From positions 868,001-932,000 of the forward strand of contig CAJVGD010000014.1 in the NCBI GenBank assembly GCA_910890315.1: DNA of 64,000 bases, read 5' to 3'. Both the position numbers and the translations under genes were made by a program. Shown piece after piece: positions 36,146 through 47,319 of this stretch. Position 1 is the first letter of the stretch; every line of letters begins with the position of its first letter. The notes beneath the pieces were generated by a model. That model was given only the letters and a program-made list of their open reading frames with translations. It was not told the origin of the DNA and ran no database searches. The stretch comes from Serendipita indica DSM 11827. Taxonomy: Eukaryota; Basidiomycota; Agaricomycetes; Sebacinales; Serendipitaceae.

Positions 36146-37292
36146 TCAACAACTATGTACTCTCTTTGCAGCGCTATCGACTTTGGTCAGATATGCGAGC
36201 CCAGTTCGAACCTCCGCGGGAATAGTTTCACGCCCACGACACTCCTTGCATGCAATCTTGTCAATGTATTCCCGCCACAGCTGGCCGTCGTTGCTGTACC
36301 ATCCCTGTTCGACGACCTTTTTATGATAAACTCCCAAGCGTCCGAATTGAAGTGGGTGAAGCGTATCTTGTCCTCTGGATCAGTTGTCCCTGATGTTTTG
36401 TAGCTGGTGACGAGAGGCTGGAAATATGGCATAGTTCGGACAATCAGATCTTGGACCGAAGCCGGAATTTGTGAGTCTGCGGGAAACGTCCATCGCGGAA
36501 GGGGAAGGTTTGAGGACATGCTGGCTCCAGACACCCCATCATGATCGTAAGATAAGAATGATGGTGCCAGAAATGCAACAATTCGAAGTTTATTGGGAGG
36601 AAATAGGGTTCGAAATGAATTGAGGAATGCCTCGTCCTGAGGGAAACATTCCAGCATTGTCGTGAGTTGATCCCATGGTACCATTCGTATGTATCCGATC
36701 CTAAATATTGTCAATGTCTCTCGCAGGCACGAGTGGGTACGATGGGTACGCACTTGAAAGCTGTGGCCTCGACCCACCAGTCAGGGTTTCGCGACCACTT
36801 CTTGCGTTCGGACTTCTCTTGGAGTTCTCTCTGGCATACATCCAGGCTATTATATTCGGCCCGCTCGGAAACCCATATAGCCAGTCCGTGTGTTCTCAGC
36901 TTCTCCAGGCCATATTGCTCGCACGAAAGCATGGATATTATACACTTGACGATGGTTGGATACCATATCTTTCTCCACTTGAAGAATTCCTCGACCATTG
37001 CCGTCTCACGCTCTTGCTGCACGATGACGTTGGTCAAATTATGTAGCGGTACTGAATAAGCACTGGGTTTAAATTCCGTTTCTTTTGAAATCTTCCGGGA
37101 ACAGACAGCCCTGTGTTTTGACCAGTCATTCCGTTGACAGTCCACGGTACAATATGATGCTGCTCTGCCACGGGAGGTCAGTACTACACCTCCTACACAA
37201 ACACGTTAAACGCACTTGCAGGCTGAGCAGCGCACATATGCACTCTCAATCCGTTTCTTGCAGCTGTCCGCCGTGCAAATATAGGGCTCCAT
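36146..37292 (-). CDS. MYND zinc-finger protein with probable C-terminal frameshift
   Basis: Function not known; the MYND finger usually binds proline-rich partners. ATG 37292 gives MEPYICTADSCKKRIESAYV, then RCSACKAASYCTVDCQRNDW across an intron, then SKHRAVC: a full Cys/His MYND set (CxxxxC, CxxC, YCxxxCQ, HxxxC). The body of about 260 residues contains WWVEATAFKIGYIRMVPWDQ, LRIVAFLAPSFLSYDHDG and FTHFNSDAWEFII. At about 36328, at a run of five As, the frame carrying this text would end in an unrelated tail (to 36187). The neighbouring frame continues sensibly as KKVVEQGWYSNDGQLWREYI and ends at 36146. So a one-base change in the A run, or a sequencing error, is likely. Confidence 0.65.
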
Positions 37293-37595
37293 ATCTTCAA
37301 GCAGGAGCGCAAACGGCTGATGTGCTAGTCTTGGAGATATTTAGTCGATGCTCAGTTCTTCGAAAGTACTTTACCTTCTTTGTTAGGTCGATTCCCTTAA
37401 AAAACCTTCGTCTTGGGCGCAACGGATACGATTCCCAAACTTGTCAGGGTACCGTTCCCACGTTAACGACCGTCCAGGACGTTAATAACGCTGTTTAGGC
37501 AATATTGATACAATCCGGTGTCGTGGCTGGCTCCAACGTGACAAGAACAAAGGTGGTAAGCAGAACTTGACCCTTTCCGCGACGCCCAGTTTTGG
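37293..37595. other. Divergent intergenic region between MYND gene and HFI1
   Basis: A 303-bp region between opposing start codons with no supported gene. It has a few GTTAA/GTTAAC-like words (37460-37500) of unknown meaning. Presumed to contain both promoters. Confidence 0.4.
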
Positions 37596-38706
37596 ATGGC
37601 TCCAGCAGAAGTCAAAGCGGCTCTAGCAGTCGCTCTTGGTAGTAATGCGGGACCTTATTGGAAAACTCTCTCCGACTTTCTCCAAGGCAAAATGTCCCGC
37701 GCAGAGTTTGAGGACCATGTAACGGAGAAGTTGGACACGCCACAGCTGAGTATGTGTGCATATCATCTGGATCAGGCTGGTACTCACATATTTCAGAGCA
37801 ACTTCATAATACCCTGCTTCTGGAGATCATAGGGGCGGCGTGCACTACGGAGCCAGACACCCTGACCACACATTCAATCATTCCCACAAACAAACGGAGA
37901 CGAGTTCATCCTTACCAAGGAAACTCTGATGATGGCGAGACGTTTCACTCACGACGACTCAAGCAATGGATATCCGGACTTCCCAAGGCGGAGCGGCTAG
38001 ACATTCAGAAACAAGGTGCCTATGCCGAAGCACACGTCAAAGAAGAGCGCTTGCTTCTAGAAGAAGTTGGGCAAGATCGCGGGTATGATGTGGAGTCGCG
38101 GGGTAGGTATTGAGGGGTATTGGCGAACAAAAGCTAATAACTACAATAGGTCGCCCTGTGCCAGGATCTTTGGCGCTGTGCACCTTGACACGCGCCTTGC
38201 CGACCCTTCCAGACTTGCACGAGCGAACACGGGCAGTCGCCTCGGAGTATAACTTGGGAATCAATCCCAACACCTCGCGCAGCTTCGCCAGGCTATTCAA
38301 TCAAGCGTTGGAGGACTTTTTGATTAAAGTCATCACAGCGACACTGACAACCATCACTCGGTCAGATTCTCAATACGAATCCATCCAGCCTCCAGCGACC
38401 GTTGAAGCACAATCAAGCTTCCTTTCTGCCAAAAATTCTGGAATCAAAGTGACCATGAGTGTCATGTCTCTTCTCACTACTATTCACATCACTCCATCCA
38501 TTCTCCCTTTCCCCTCGCCCGCCGTTCTCAAGGTAATGATGCGAGAGTTCAAATGGCCCGACGAGCCACAGGAAACTGCAGTCGTGAACAAGGGCCAAAA
38601 AGGTCTTCCCCTGAGTGCAAAGCCACTTTCGGACTACTATCGCCTCTTTCGCGCTGCTCGCTCTGGCGGACCCCTCATTCTTTCGGATTACTGCGCTTTT
38701 CAATAG
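37596..38706 (+). CDS. HFI1: Hfi1/Ada1-like SAGA coactivator subunit (Tad1 family)
   Basis: Structural subunit of the SAGA histone-acetyltransferase complex, carrying a histone-fold-like region. ATG 37596 gives MAPAEVKAALAVALGSNAGP; the SAGA-Tad1 domain continues with YWKTLSDFLQGKMSRAEFED and, after an intron, an HNTLLLEIIGAAC segment. A basic NKRRRV precedes a linker, then GRPVPGSLALCTLTRALPTL and PDLHERTRAVASEYNLGI, with NTSRSFARLFNQALEDFLIK as the helix pair of the fold. It ends CAFQ at 38706. About 330 residues, normal for the family. Tandem with the next gene, start codon 115 bp downstream. Confidence 0.82.
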
Positions 38707-38821
38707 TCCAACTGTATCGTTTCTTGTCGATTCTCTCCTAGCAGTCGTAATGTTGCTGAATCCGATCATTATATTTACCACTTCCACTAACCTTGAACTC
38801 GACCACCTTCAAGTCTAGCCG

Positions 38822-41221
38822 ATGGACAACCCATGGAACAATGCATGGGCAGAGCCAGAAAAGGAGGTTGTTCAAGAAGTCACTCTAGCTCCCAAAAAGG
38901 AGTCCTGGATCACATCTCCCGTGTCTGGTGACCTAGGTGCATCCTGGACAACTGGATGGGGCACCCAAACCGATACCGCAAGTGCATGGAGGTCTACAAA
39001 TACAACCGATGAACCCGTAAAAGCACCATGGGAGACAACAGATGCAGCCAGGGTCGCCTATGTGCTCGGCGAGGAGGAACCAGAAGCATTCGTCGAGGAG
39101 ACCCCACCTCGGGTCGACGAAGCGGAACCTGAGAAAGAACCAGAGCCTGTAGCCGCGCTCAAGGAGATTTTGAACGTCCCATCGCTGACGCCTCCTGACT
39201 TTGGCACTGTAGACCTCCCGCCTGCATCTCCAGAACCAGAGAAAGTCGAATTTGCTGCACCGTTTGCCACCCCAAATGAAGAGGTAGAAGACTCCTGGCG
39301 GTCTTTGGGCAATGCGGCCATTTCTGTCGGCGACGAAGGTGCTTGGGAGGGTGCTTGGAAGCCAGATGCACAGGATTTTGAGCGTGAGGCCACTCCAGAA
39401 CCACATGTAGACGAGTGGGCCCAAGCGATGGAGGAAAAGGTGGTACGGGATGCCATAATCGTGCGTGTGTTGTCAACTGGGATGAAGTAAACGCTGACGG
39501 GATGAAGCTAGCCGTCCGAAGTCATGGATATGATTCTCGGCCGCTTCAACGAGCTATCCCGAGTCTTATGGCCAGATGAAGACCTCGAAGCTCTACGAGA
39601 GGGACCAGCACCAAGAACAGAGTGGCAAGGTGGCCTTGAGAACGTCGATGGTTTGTGAGTATTCTTTGGAATCACTTTTATAGTCCTCACAATCTACAGG
39701 ACGCGTACAATTAACGACTACTTGCCACCCCCTCCCTCGGCTCCGCCTCTTCACTATGCGAACACACAAGTTGCGGCGTCCTTTCAAAATGCCATGAGAA
39801 TGACCAAATCATATGGGATGCTGCAGAAGAGTCCAATTGCCCTCCTGATCAAATCATCAGAGAACTGGGAATCTTCGCGAATACGCGGCACTGCTGGCAA
39901 GCCATTCTCGCTGAGGGAGTGGACAGGAATCCACTCATCGCGGTCTGCCACACCTGCAACGCAGGGGACCAGTACCATTCTATTTGATGCTGGTTCCTCC
40001 CACAGGAGAACTGGCAGTTTGATGGATATGATTGCGCGACCCAGCTTTGACCGTGGACGTTCAGCCACATCATCTCCTGCGCCCAGGGGAAGTATTGAGA
40101 GCATACCCTCCATCATTCCAAATGGCTCTACCACCGTTGCCAGCACCCCGCCAATTGCGTCTCCCACCAAATCAGCTTTTGGAACAGAGGCACCGACCCC
40201 TACCGCCGCCCCTTCGGCCGTCGCAAGATTCTTAAATCGGTTCTCCAGAAAAGCGGACGAAGGACCAAAGCCTCCAGCACAGGTCAACCTGAAGTCGGAG
40301 GAACTGGACTACCTCGACATGATGCCGACCATAAATCAAGGGAGCTTGTCTGCTGATCAACTTGGAAAGGATATCATGGGCTCGTATCCAGGAGCACAGG
40401 CCTTGTCGGTGGGGGGTCTATTGGCAGCTTCGTCTTCGATCACACCGTCTAAGCCCAGTGGGGCGGCGGCAAAGAGCCTGAGCCAACTCACATCCGAAGA
40501 CTTTGATAGTCTCCTGGACGCGCAAATCCAGCAAGTAGAGGATGATGCTCTACGACAGAGCTTGGTGGATACGGCGCTCATGCCTGGGATGCCCTCGGGA
40601 ATGTCGAATAATGGGAGTTATTCCCGAATCAGTGTTCCATTATTCGGTTCTAAAAGTTCCACGGTTGGTGCTCAACCATTGAACGCTGGAAGCAAGCCCT
40701 CCAGTAACTCCTTGTTCGATGAAGATGACTTTGACGCGTTTCTTTCCTCTCCCTCCAAACCGGCAGTATCACAGCCCTCGAAAGCTCCGTCTATTCCCCT
40801 ACAAAGACCGTCAAATTTTACATCGTTACAACCCTCTCAACCTCTTCCTCCTCGCCCCGCCAGCAAATCCACGGCAACAAGCTCGACAAGAAGCTCTGTT
40901 GTGGCTATCATGAGTCAATCGTCACCCTTTGGAAGCAGGCCTGGAACCCCATCCACACCAACAATTGCGCCTCTTCTCCCGCCACCACCGGGCAGTCGCC
41001 CAATGTCAGTCACCGCTCAAAAGCAGCCTATCGATCTACTCGGTGGCTCGATGCAGCAGCAGCCGAGCAAACCCGCCGCCTCTGATTTCGGTGGGTTGCT
41101 CGACTTTTCGACGCCCGCCGTCGCACCAGCTGCAAATCCCAAATCGACTCGACCGGCAGTTCAGTCGTCCACATCTGGAGGGCTTTCTGCCCAAGATCTC
41201 TCTTTCTTCGAGGGGCTATGA
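38822..41221 (+). CDS. Uncharacterised low-complexity protein starting DNPW, with adaptor-like motifs
   Basis: I do not recognise a defined family. The product is about 760 residues in three exons (introns near 39463-39510 and 39656-39700). It begins MDNPWNNAWAEP with several early Trp motifs (NPWNNAW, ESWITSP, SAWRST, APWETT, GAWEGAWKP) in acidic, Pro-rich surroundings. A more structured block follows (DMILGRFNELSRVLWPDED, INDYLPPPPSAPPLHYANTQ, VAASFQNAMRMTKSYGML). The C-terminal half is Ser/Pro-rich with LTSEDFDSLLDAQIQQVEDD, DEDDFDAFLSSP, IDLLGG, GGLLDFSTP and a final LSFFEGL. The acidic-Phe, IDLLGG and LLDF motifs resemble short clathrin/adaptor-binding peptides, and one block is vaguely like aftiphilin; both are inference. 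Confidence 0.75.
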
Positions 41222-41454
41222 ATTCTACTTTATACTTGGCCATCTTCTTTTGCTGTATCTTATGAATCTTTGCATATAAGTGGTATTTTCTTGAGATGAG
41301 CCACTTGAAGGATGTGATCAAGTGATGATAAATATGTACAATGCAAACTGAGCGGATCTCCCTTCGTCCGCATCGCCAGTCGAAAGCAAATTTTGTGCTC
41401 AGGTGCACGGTTAGGCATGTGTGCTGGTCCGCGGTGGAGTTTGTTGTTCTCCGC

Positions 41455-42794
41455 CTAACCGTAGGGCCATTTCTAGTGACGAGAATTAGTGTGGCTGGAG
41501 GGCAAGGGGATCGGAACGCACTGAAGAATTCGTAGCTCATCCAGCAGAGGGCATTACTGGGCATGAACGTCAATACGCGTGGGGTAAGCCCTCGACCGAA
41601 GCCTCTTAGGCCATCCCGCTTCCATATAATCCGCACGGCGTCTCTAATCCCGTTCGCTGCTCTGATTTCCTTGTCCTCTGTTGTTCCTCTCGTCTGTAAT
41701 AATGTCTTTGCGACGTCCAAGGGCGTCGTCACGGCGGCGGCGACGGCACCTGCAAAGCCTCCAGAGATAATGTGCGATAACGGATCATACTTGCGGTGTG
41801 GGTTGATATAGTTCAATGTGCGGTCATACACAGAGAATTGAACTGCGGTGAAGGGTATTGTCATGAGCAGTGTTGTCGGATAGGAGACGTAGAATGCGGT
41901 CAACCCCTCTCGGCGATAAAGAGTCTTTGCGCATGTAATCACCGATCGATATTCCGAGTTGTGAACCTGCATTCGTTGTTTGATGACTGTCAAACGGTTT
42001 GATTCGCATCAGGCTTGGCAAGCGAGGATGACCCACCATCGAAAGGAGTCATGACCGCGTCGCTCGTTATTGCCGCTGCAGCACCAGCCACAGCTGTGAT
42101 TAAAAAATCATACCAGTGCGTGAAAAAGGCGTAGAATGTCAGCGCATAATCGTCCGAGGGTCTAGACTCTTCTGGGCCATCTCACATCGTCGGGACAAAC
42201 GCGAGGTGGGAGAAGAGGGTTATAAAAACACTTGGACTGACCTGTCGAGACCCAGGCGGAACTTCCCTCCCTCTTGCCCATCATATCGTTGACCGCCTCT
42301 AGTGTTCCAAATTGCACGGCATGCGCAGGACCGGCACCGGCGATGACAGAGGCTACTCCTCTCCATAATGTGCGGAGCCCCTCGGTGGACGAGATGCGCG
42401 TTATCGCATTCGACATCCCAGAGTAGATGGCTGCGGGTGATGGGGAAAGGACCTGCATACGCGTCTATTACGGTCGTTATGCCATCAAAATATGCACAAG
42501 GAGATGAAAAAGAAGAGCGAAATACGATTTGAAGGGTGATTGGGAGGGTACCGGAAAGCCATGGTTAGCATTGGACGCTGCTGGCTCGAAAAGCTTGAAG
42601 CTGACGTACTTTGATGCTATCGACAGGGAACATGATCGCATGCTCTGATATTCCAGCCTTGAAGTGGACGTCAACACTGTTGGCAATGGTTTGCCAACGC
42701 GACAGAAGAGTTTACTCACCAATGCACCGGCCAACATGTGCACTCCATGGCCCGCAGTGTCTGGGAGTGCTTCATAGTCAATTTCTGCTGACAT
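41455..42794 (-). CDS. MRS4: Mitoferrin-like mitochondrial iron carrier (Mrs3/Mrs4)
   Basis: Inner-membrane carrier importing ferrous iron for heme and Fe-S synthesis. ATG 42794: MSAEIDYEALPDTAGHGVHM, then AGALAGISEHAIMFPVDSIK (mitoferrin-type first repeat with the PxDxxK motif), TRMQVLSPSPAAIYSGMSNA, GVASVIAGAGPAHAVQFGTL, then an exon with VIKQRMQVHNSEYRSVITCA, VSYPTTLLMTIPFTAVQFSV and GGFAGAVAAAVTTPLDVAKT. Near the end, FMPSNALCWMSYEFF is followed in the unspliced frame by unrelated text running antisense into the upstream gene. A 50-nt GT-AG intron (donor gtgcgt, acceptor cactag, about 41480-41530) gives the sensible end SYEFFKWPYG with a stop at 41455. Confidence 0.9.
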
Positions 42795-43198
42795 TATGGA
42801 CCAATACTGGTAATTTTCAAGTGGGGGAGATGACGAGAATACGCAAAAAGGGTCAGGCCTCGGGACAAAGCACAGAGCCGAACGGTTGAAATGCGTGTAG
42901 AAATGTTGAATCCGGCAGCGAGAATCGCGTGAATATCGATTTCAAGCCTGGCTATCGCCGTCCAAGAGTCTCTATCACGAACGAGAGGTCGAAGGTGTCG
43001 CCAAGTAGCAAACGATTCACCGACAACTCGGAGCACATCAAATCTCATAGACGCACTCGTAAGAATGTTGGAAATAAACTCGATTTGTTGCACCGAAAAA
43101 ATGAACTAAGAAACTCCATCCAAGGAGCGCGCGTACAGCGTAGGTTCCGCTATAATGTAAAGGCACATTAGTCTACTCCTTTGCTTTGGCGGATCTTC
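42795..43198. other. Intergenic region upstream of mitoferrin, downstream of mL44
   Basis: A 404-bp region holding the mitoferrin promoter and the end of the mL44 transcript. Two modest overlapping open frames (42929-43171 on + and 42794-43093 on -) show no recognisable protein and have composition unlike the neighbours, so I do not call them genes. Confidence 0.4.
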
Positions 43199-44827
43199 TC
43201 AAGCCTGCATATCCTCTGCAGTTCTCATCCGTCCTTGTCGCTCGATAACCTCCTCCTTTGCCTCTGGGCGACCCTCTGATTCTCTCTCTGCGACAGCTCG
43301 TTTTCGATCCGCCTCTCGCTGCGCCTTGATCTCTCGGACACGCTCTGCTTGAGGGCTATTGATCGGATAATCGCCCGCGGGTCGCCACCACGGTCGCTTC
43401 AAGTCCTCGACGACGTTGACGTCTTTCTTGTCATTGATACCGAACAAGATTTCGGATTGACCTATTGTCGTCATCCGCTCTTGTGAAGAGGAGCCGAAAG
43501 TCGGGAAGGAGAATGGTTCGTAGGGTGCTTGCGTTATAGCACCTTTGCTAATAGCATCAAAGACAGAGAGCTTTTCCTTTGGTGCAGGAGTAGGAAAGGC
43601 AGTGGTAGGGAGAGAGACCATGTCGGAAGGAACACGGGTCAAATAAAGACGATGGAGTGCGTCTTCGGCAGCCTGTCGAGTGTCAGTGTAACCAAGACAG
43701 GAATCCAATCAATGCTTACCCGAAATTCTGCCATTTTGAGAGAGCTTCCAAACCCCTCTCCAAGCTTGTCCACACCAGAAAATATCCCGACGACATAGAT
43801 TGGTGAATTCGTGCCACGACCGCTCTCTCGTAGTAATCTGAATACCAGAATGAGTACGCTGTCGGTAAAGCTGGGACCGTGGACGCCTTACTTGGATATA
43901 GGCCGCTCCCGACCAAAGCTCTCAACCGTATAACTCAATGCGAGTTTTGGATCTCGAAACTTGATGAGCCCTCGTAGATCTACGAGCCTACTCAAGAAAA
44001 AAGTGTGCGCAAACTTGCGCGCGACAGCAAGAGAACGGTGGTGGTAGATGAGCGCAGTGAGCGCACGCGGAACAGAGGCCAACGCATCTGCATAGGTAAC
44101 GGATTGCCGTGAAGCTGATGATAGCTGGTACAGAACGTCAGAATACCTCTCATGTCAACTTGAAAAGAGACACCGACCTGTCGATGCCATCGAACAAGCG
44201 GAGCAACACCAAGCTCCTGTGCAACATTGACACACGTTTGATGGCCCACATACGCGCTGGTTGCTGCTTTGAGTACGCGGGTCGGGAGATGCGGGTAGCT
44301 CGCGTTCAAATGTTCAGTCGCGAACAAGCCCAGCAGCGTATTGCCCAACGACGCGAGCATTCCGTTTGTCGGAGGTACGGACTCGTCTGGATATACTGTA
44401 GCATGTTGCCGTGCAAACGAATCGTGTGTGCAGGCTTGTCGAATGAGCAACGCCATCTGTTCGTCGTCCACTATGAGCGAGAAAAGAGGTAAAAAGATTT
44501 CATTGAGCTCGAAGTGACTTATATACGTGTGAATTAGGACGTACGGGTCGACTTTGCTTTTGCCTTCGCAGGAGTTGACGAGCCAAAGATGGTCGCTATC
44601 CCCATCCTGTGTGCGAGCGCAATCAACGCGCTGTTTGGAGGTGGTTGAAGTGATTCCCAATGAGCAGCAGCCTCTGGTTTGCGCGCGTCTTCGAGTTCTG
44701 CTGGAGGAAAGACGTGCTTGTCCGACGGCGGCGACAAGGACATTGTCGGGACTGTGAGACGCGTCCTCGACAGCTGTTCATATGCTCTTCGCATACTTGG
44801 CCGCAGTTTGACCTTGCCGCTCGCCAT
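43199..44827 (-). CDS. MRPL3: Mitochondrial large ribosomal subunit protein mL44 (RNase III-like)
   Basis: Structural mitoribosome protein with a catalytically dead RNase III fold and a double-stranded RNA-binding domain. ATG 44827: MASGKVKLRPSMRRAYEQLS, an import-type N-terminus. The RNase III-like part shows SALIALAHRMGI, ACTHDSFARQHATVYPDES, NGMLASLGNTLLGLFATEHL, NASYPHLPTRVLKAATSAYV and VNVAQELGVAPLVRWHRQ. Then ALASVPRALTALIYHHRSLA, VDLRGLIKFRDPKLALSYTV, SPVFVVGIFSGVDKLGEGFG and AEDALHRLYLTRVPS from the RNA-binding end. A charged tail of about 140 residues follows (RPWWRPAGDYPINSPQAERV, then KAQREADRKRAVAERE). About five exons. Confidence 0.88.
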
Positions 44828-45162
44828 GGCTCTCGAGTTTGTAGAGTCGAAATTTTGTAGGGGACGGTACCCACTTTGCTCTCTAGCATGGGATAATATG
44901 GAATATTTCTCATCAAATCATCACGGTTATAAGCATATATAAGGATACAACTTTGGTGGTCATGCCTAGAGACAATTGGTGTTTATAAAGTCGGCGGTGG
45001 GTGAGGTAAATCACGATAGAGAAGAGCGATCATATTTCTGTTAAGCGTATCTGAGACAGCACCTTTGGGAGTGAAGACATTGTCGACAGGGCAGCTTCGA
45101 GCTAGGGAGGGTCAGAGGTAGCTTGGGCGGGGCAGGTGTTGCGAATGTGAAACCAGGAGGAG
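44828..45162. other. Intergenic region upstream of mL44
   Basis: A 335-bp region with the mL44 promoter. An AT-rich TATA-like patch (catatataag) lies near 44935-44945. Nothing else is recognisable. Confidence 0.4.
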
Positions 45163-47319
45163 TCATCTGAGCACCTGGTCTGCACTACCCAGGGAGGTTC
45201 GCAGGAAGTGAGAGGTCGAGATGCCCCAGACTGAACCATCTAGTTTCTTGAGATGCTCTCCGTCGTCGAGCCAAAAACGGAGGGTGAATTCATTGAGGAC
45301 AAACTGCCAACGGGCAGTGGTGTTGGGTGGGAATAACAGGGTGATGATACGAAATTGGAACGTGTTTGATCCATTGTACAGATCCACCAACACTTGCAGT
45401 CGGCTACAGATAGCGTTCCTGAAGTGTTGTGGTAGGCTAGGTGAGTTACCCGATCGATGAGTCGGTATATCCGGATCCGCACTGGTGTATCTGCCATTAC
45501 TTGTCACATTCGCTGAACAGTCGCACGCTCTTGAGCCAAACTGTACGGATTATCTGCTGCAACTGAGATCCTCTCGAGTTCAATCGGATCGCTACTTAGG
45601 TCATCGATCGTGGACGCTCGGATGTTGGCTTCCCGGACGCTACAAATCTTCTCTTTCACAAGAGAGACAGCCTGGCGGTGCATTTTGCAAGCCTGGCAGA
45701 CGCGCAATGCCCTCCTCGAAATGGGTCACATCCTCCTCGTTCCCGAGTGGCATATCCATAGTGACCAAGGTGATGATACCATGCCAGCTACGAGGTTGAT
45801 ACAGATCGGACTCGTTGAGCTCTTCTTTGAGTTCCCACGCAAAGTGTCCTGGGTGGGCCCCACGGTCTTTGAGCTCGGCGTTGAGAACAAAGGGGAGGAA
45901 TGTGTTGACCATGAACATTTCTTGCACATCATCTTGCACATTGCTGTCACTGGTGATCATCGTTATTGGGAGGCGGCATATACCTGAGAGGCGACAGGGG
46001 TCCGGGGTCATGAGGTGGGGTTGTCCGTTGATCAGAGCCAACAGATCAACGTCGTCAATTTTATCGACTTTGAATATCTGCTTGATGGCAAAGGCATAAG
46101 GGCTAGGGCTTTGCCTTAGTCGAAGAGTTTGTTGACATATTGGTCCCGGCGGTCTCGTTGCTCGGACGGCTTGTCTCCTTCAATACGGCGCTGAGGAATG
46201 CGCAGAGCTGCTGCGTCTTGGCTAATGGCAGTTAAGCATGCTCGTAAAATGTGATACAACTTACAAGAATCCTGAAATACATCAGTAAAGCCAAAAGGAG
46301 AAAAGTGCATACATACCCTGTCTAGGCCCAGATTGAACGTTTCACCCGTGATGGAGGATCGATACATCTCTTGGATCTCATGACGTTGGAGTCCGTTGAG
46401 AGCCCAGTTCAGCTGGGGATAAACTTTAATATCGTCGTCTGACCAAAGCGCGTCAGGCTGGAAAGGTCGTGGAATATTCTCTTCGTCTTCCGGTTTGTCG
46501 TCGTCATCTTTTTTGTGTTTGTCGTGGTTTCTTCTACGCGCCAATGAGGATTGCGGTCGATCCTCTTCGTCCTCGGTCAGCTCTTCATCGTTCTTGACCC
46601 TGTCTGCTGGAAGTCGGAAGATGAGTATAATTTGTGTCTGATATTGTATTACCTTCTAGCCTGGACCGTTCCACGGGCCTGCCTCGCAACGTTGGTGGCT
46701 TCCGCTGAGTGCTAGGCGCGAGTGTATCGTTGTTGGAGCTCCGGAAATCCGTATCGCTCACTTTATGGCTGTCCTATGAAACTTTTGAGCTGGATGGGAC
46801 CCTATGGTTGAGCATTTCGCTCTGAACACGCGTATCTTTATCCACCCTCCGTTCGACCAAGCTGATAGGTGCTCTGGAATCTCTGCATCCACTTTCGGAT
46901 GAAAGAGGATGAAAGAGGCTTTCTCTGCTCCGTCTTGATCACAACCTTTTGCAACTTGTCGCCGTCGAGCGACTGGAGGGTTGTGACCAGAGCTCGGATC
47001 CTTCTTGCAGAAACACACGCACATGCCTTGTGGACTGCTGCATTGCCTGTACAAGTGATTTGGACGTCGCTTCGCTTTGAAGCAAACCAGTGGGGTTGCT
47101 TGCGGTGACCGCAACTGTCGGGAGCTCGACTAGGGTGGCGGCTCCGCAGAGCCATGTCGGCGCTTGGCCAATCCGACATATGGCCTTCCTGCAGTCCTTG
47201 GAGAGGCCAGTAGTACGTTTTTTGATAGAATTGAGCACATCCATTGCCAAGAACTCTGGATCACCCTCGCCTGCATCTTGAAGACGTTTGAGGATGGTGG
47301 GAAACGTGTTGGATGCCAT
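45163..47319 (-). CDS. Unrecognised gene or gene pair
   Basis: I do not recognise this protein. Several minus-strand frames in series have coding character and could be exons. Near 47319: MASNTFPTILKRLQDAGEGD, with SIKKRTTGLSKDCRKAICRI. Near 46950: LVTTLQSLDGDKLQKVVIKT and KPLSSSFIRKWMQRF. From 46610 to 46116: a charged, acidic-basic stretch, then YPQLNWALNGLQRHEIQEMY. From 46100: FAIKQIFKVDKIDDVDLLAL and VNTFLPFVLNAELKDRGAHP, then PRSWHGIITLVTMDMPLG. From 45700: REANIRASTIDDLSSDPIEL and VAADNPYSLAQERATVQR. From 45400: NEFTLRFWLDDGEHLKKLDG, stop at 45163. I could not find splice joints for every boundary, so this may be two genes or a decayed one. Confidence 0.35.

Noticed and set aside
41028-41454. 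Extension of the mitoferrin reading frame antisense to the neighbouring gene
   Set aside because: A GT-AG intron with a good branch-like sequence gives a normal carrier C-terminus; the extension has no carrier similarity.
42794-43171. Two overlapping open frames in the gap between mitoferrin and mL44
   Set aside because: Neither resembles a known protein, they lie on opposite strands over the same bases, and the region must contain the mitoferrin promoter.
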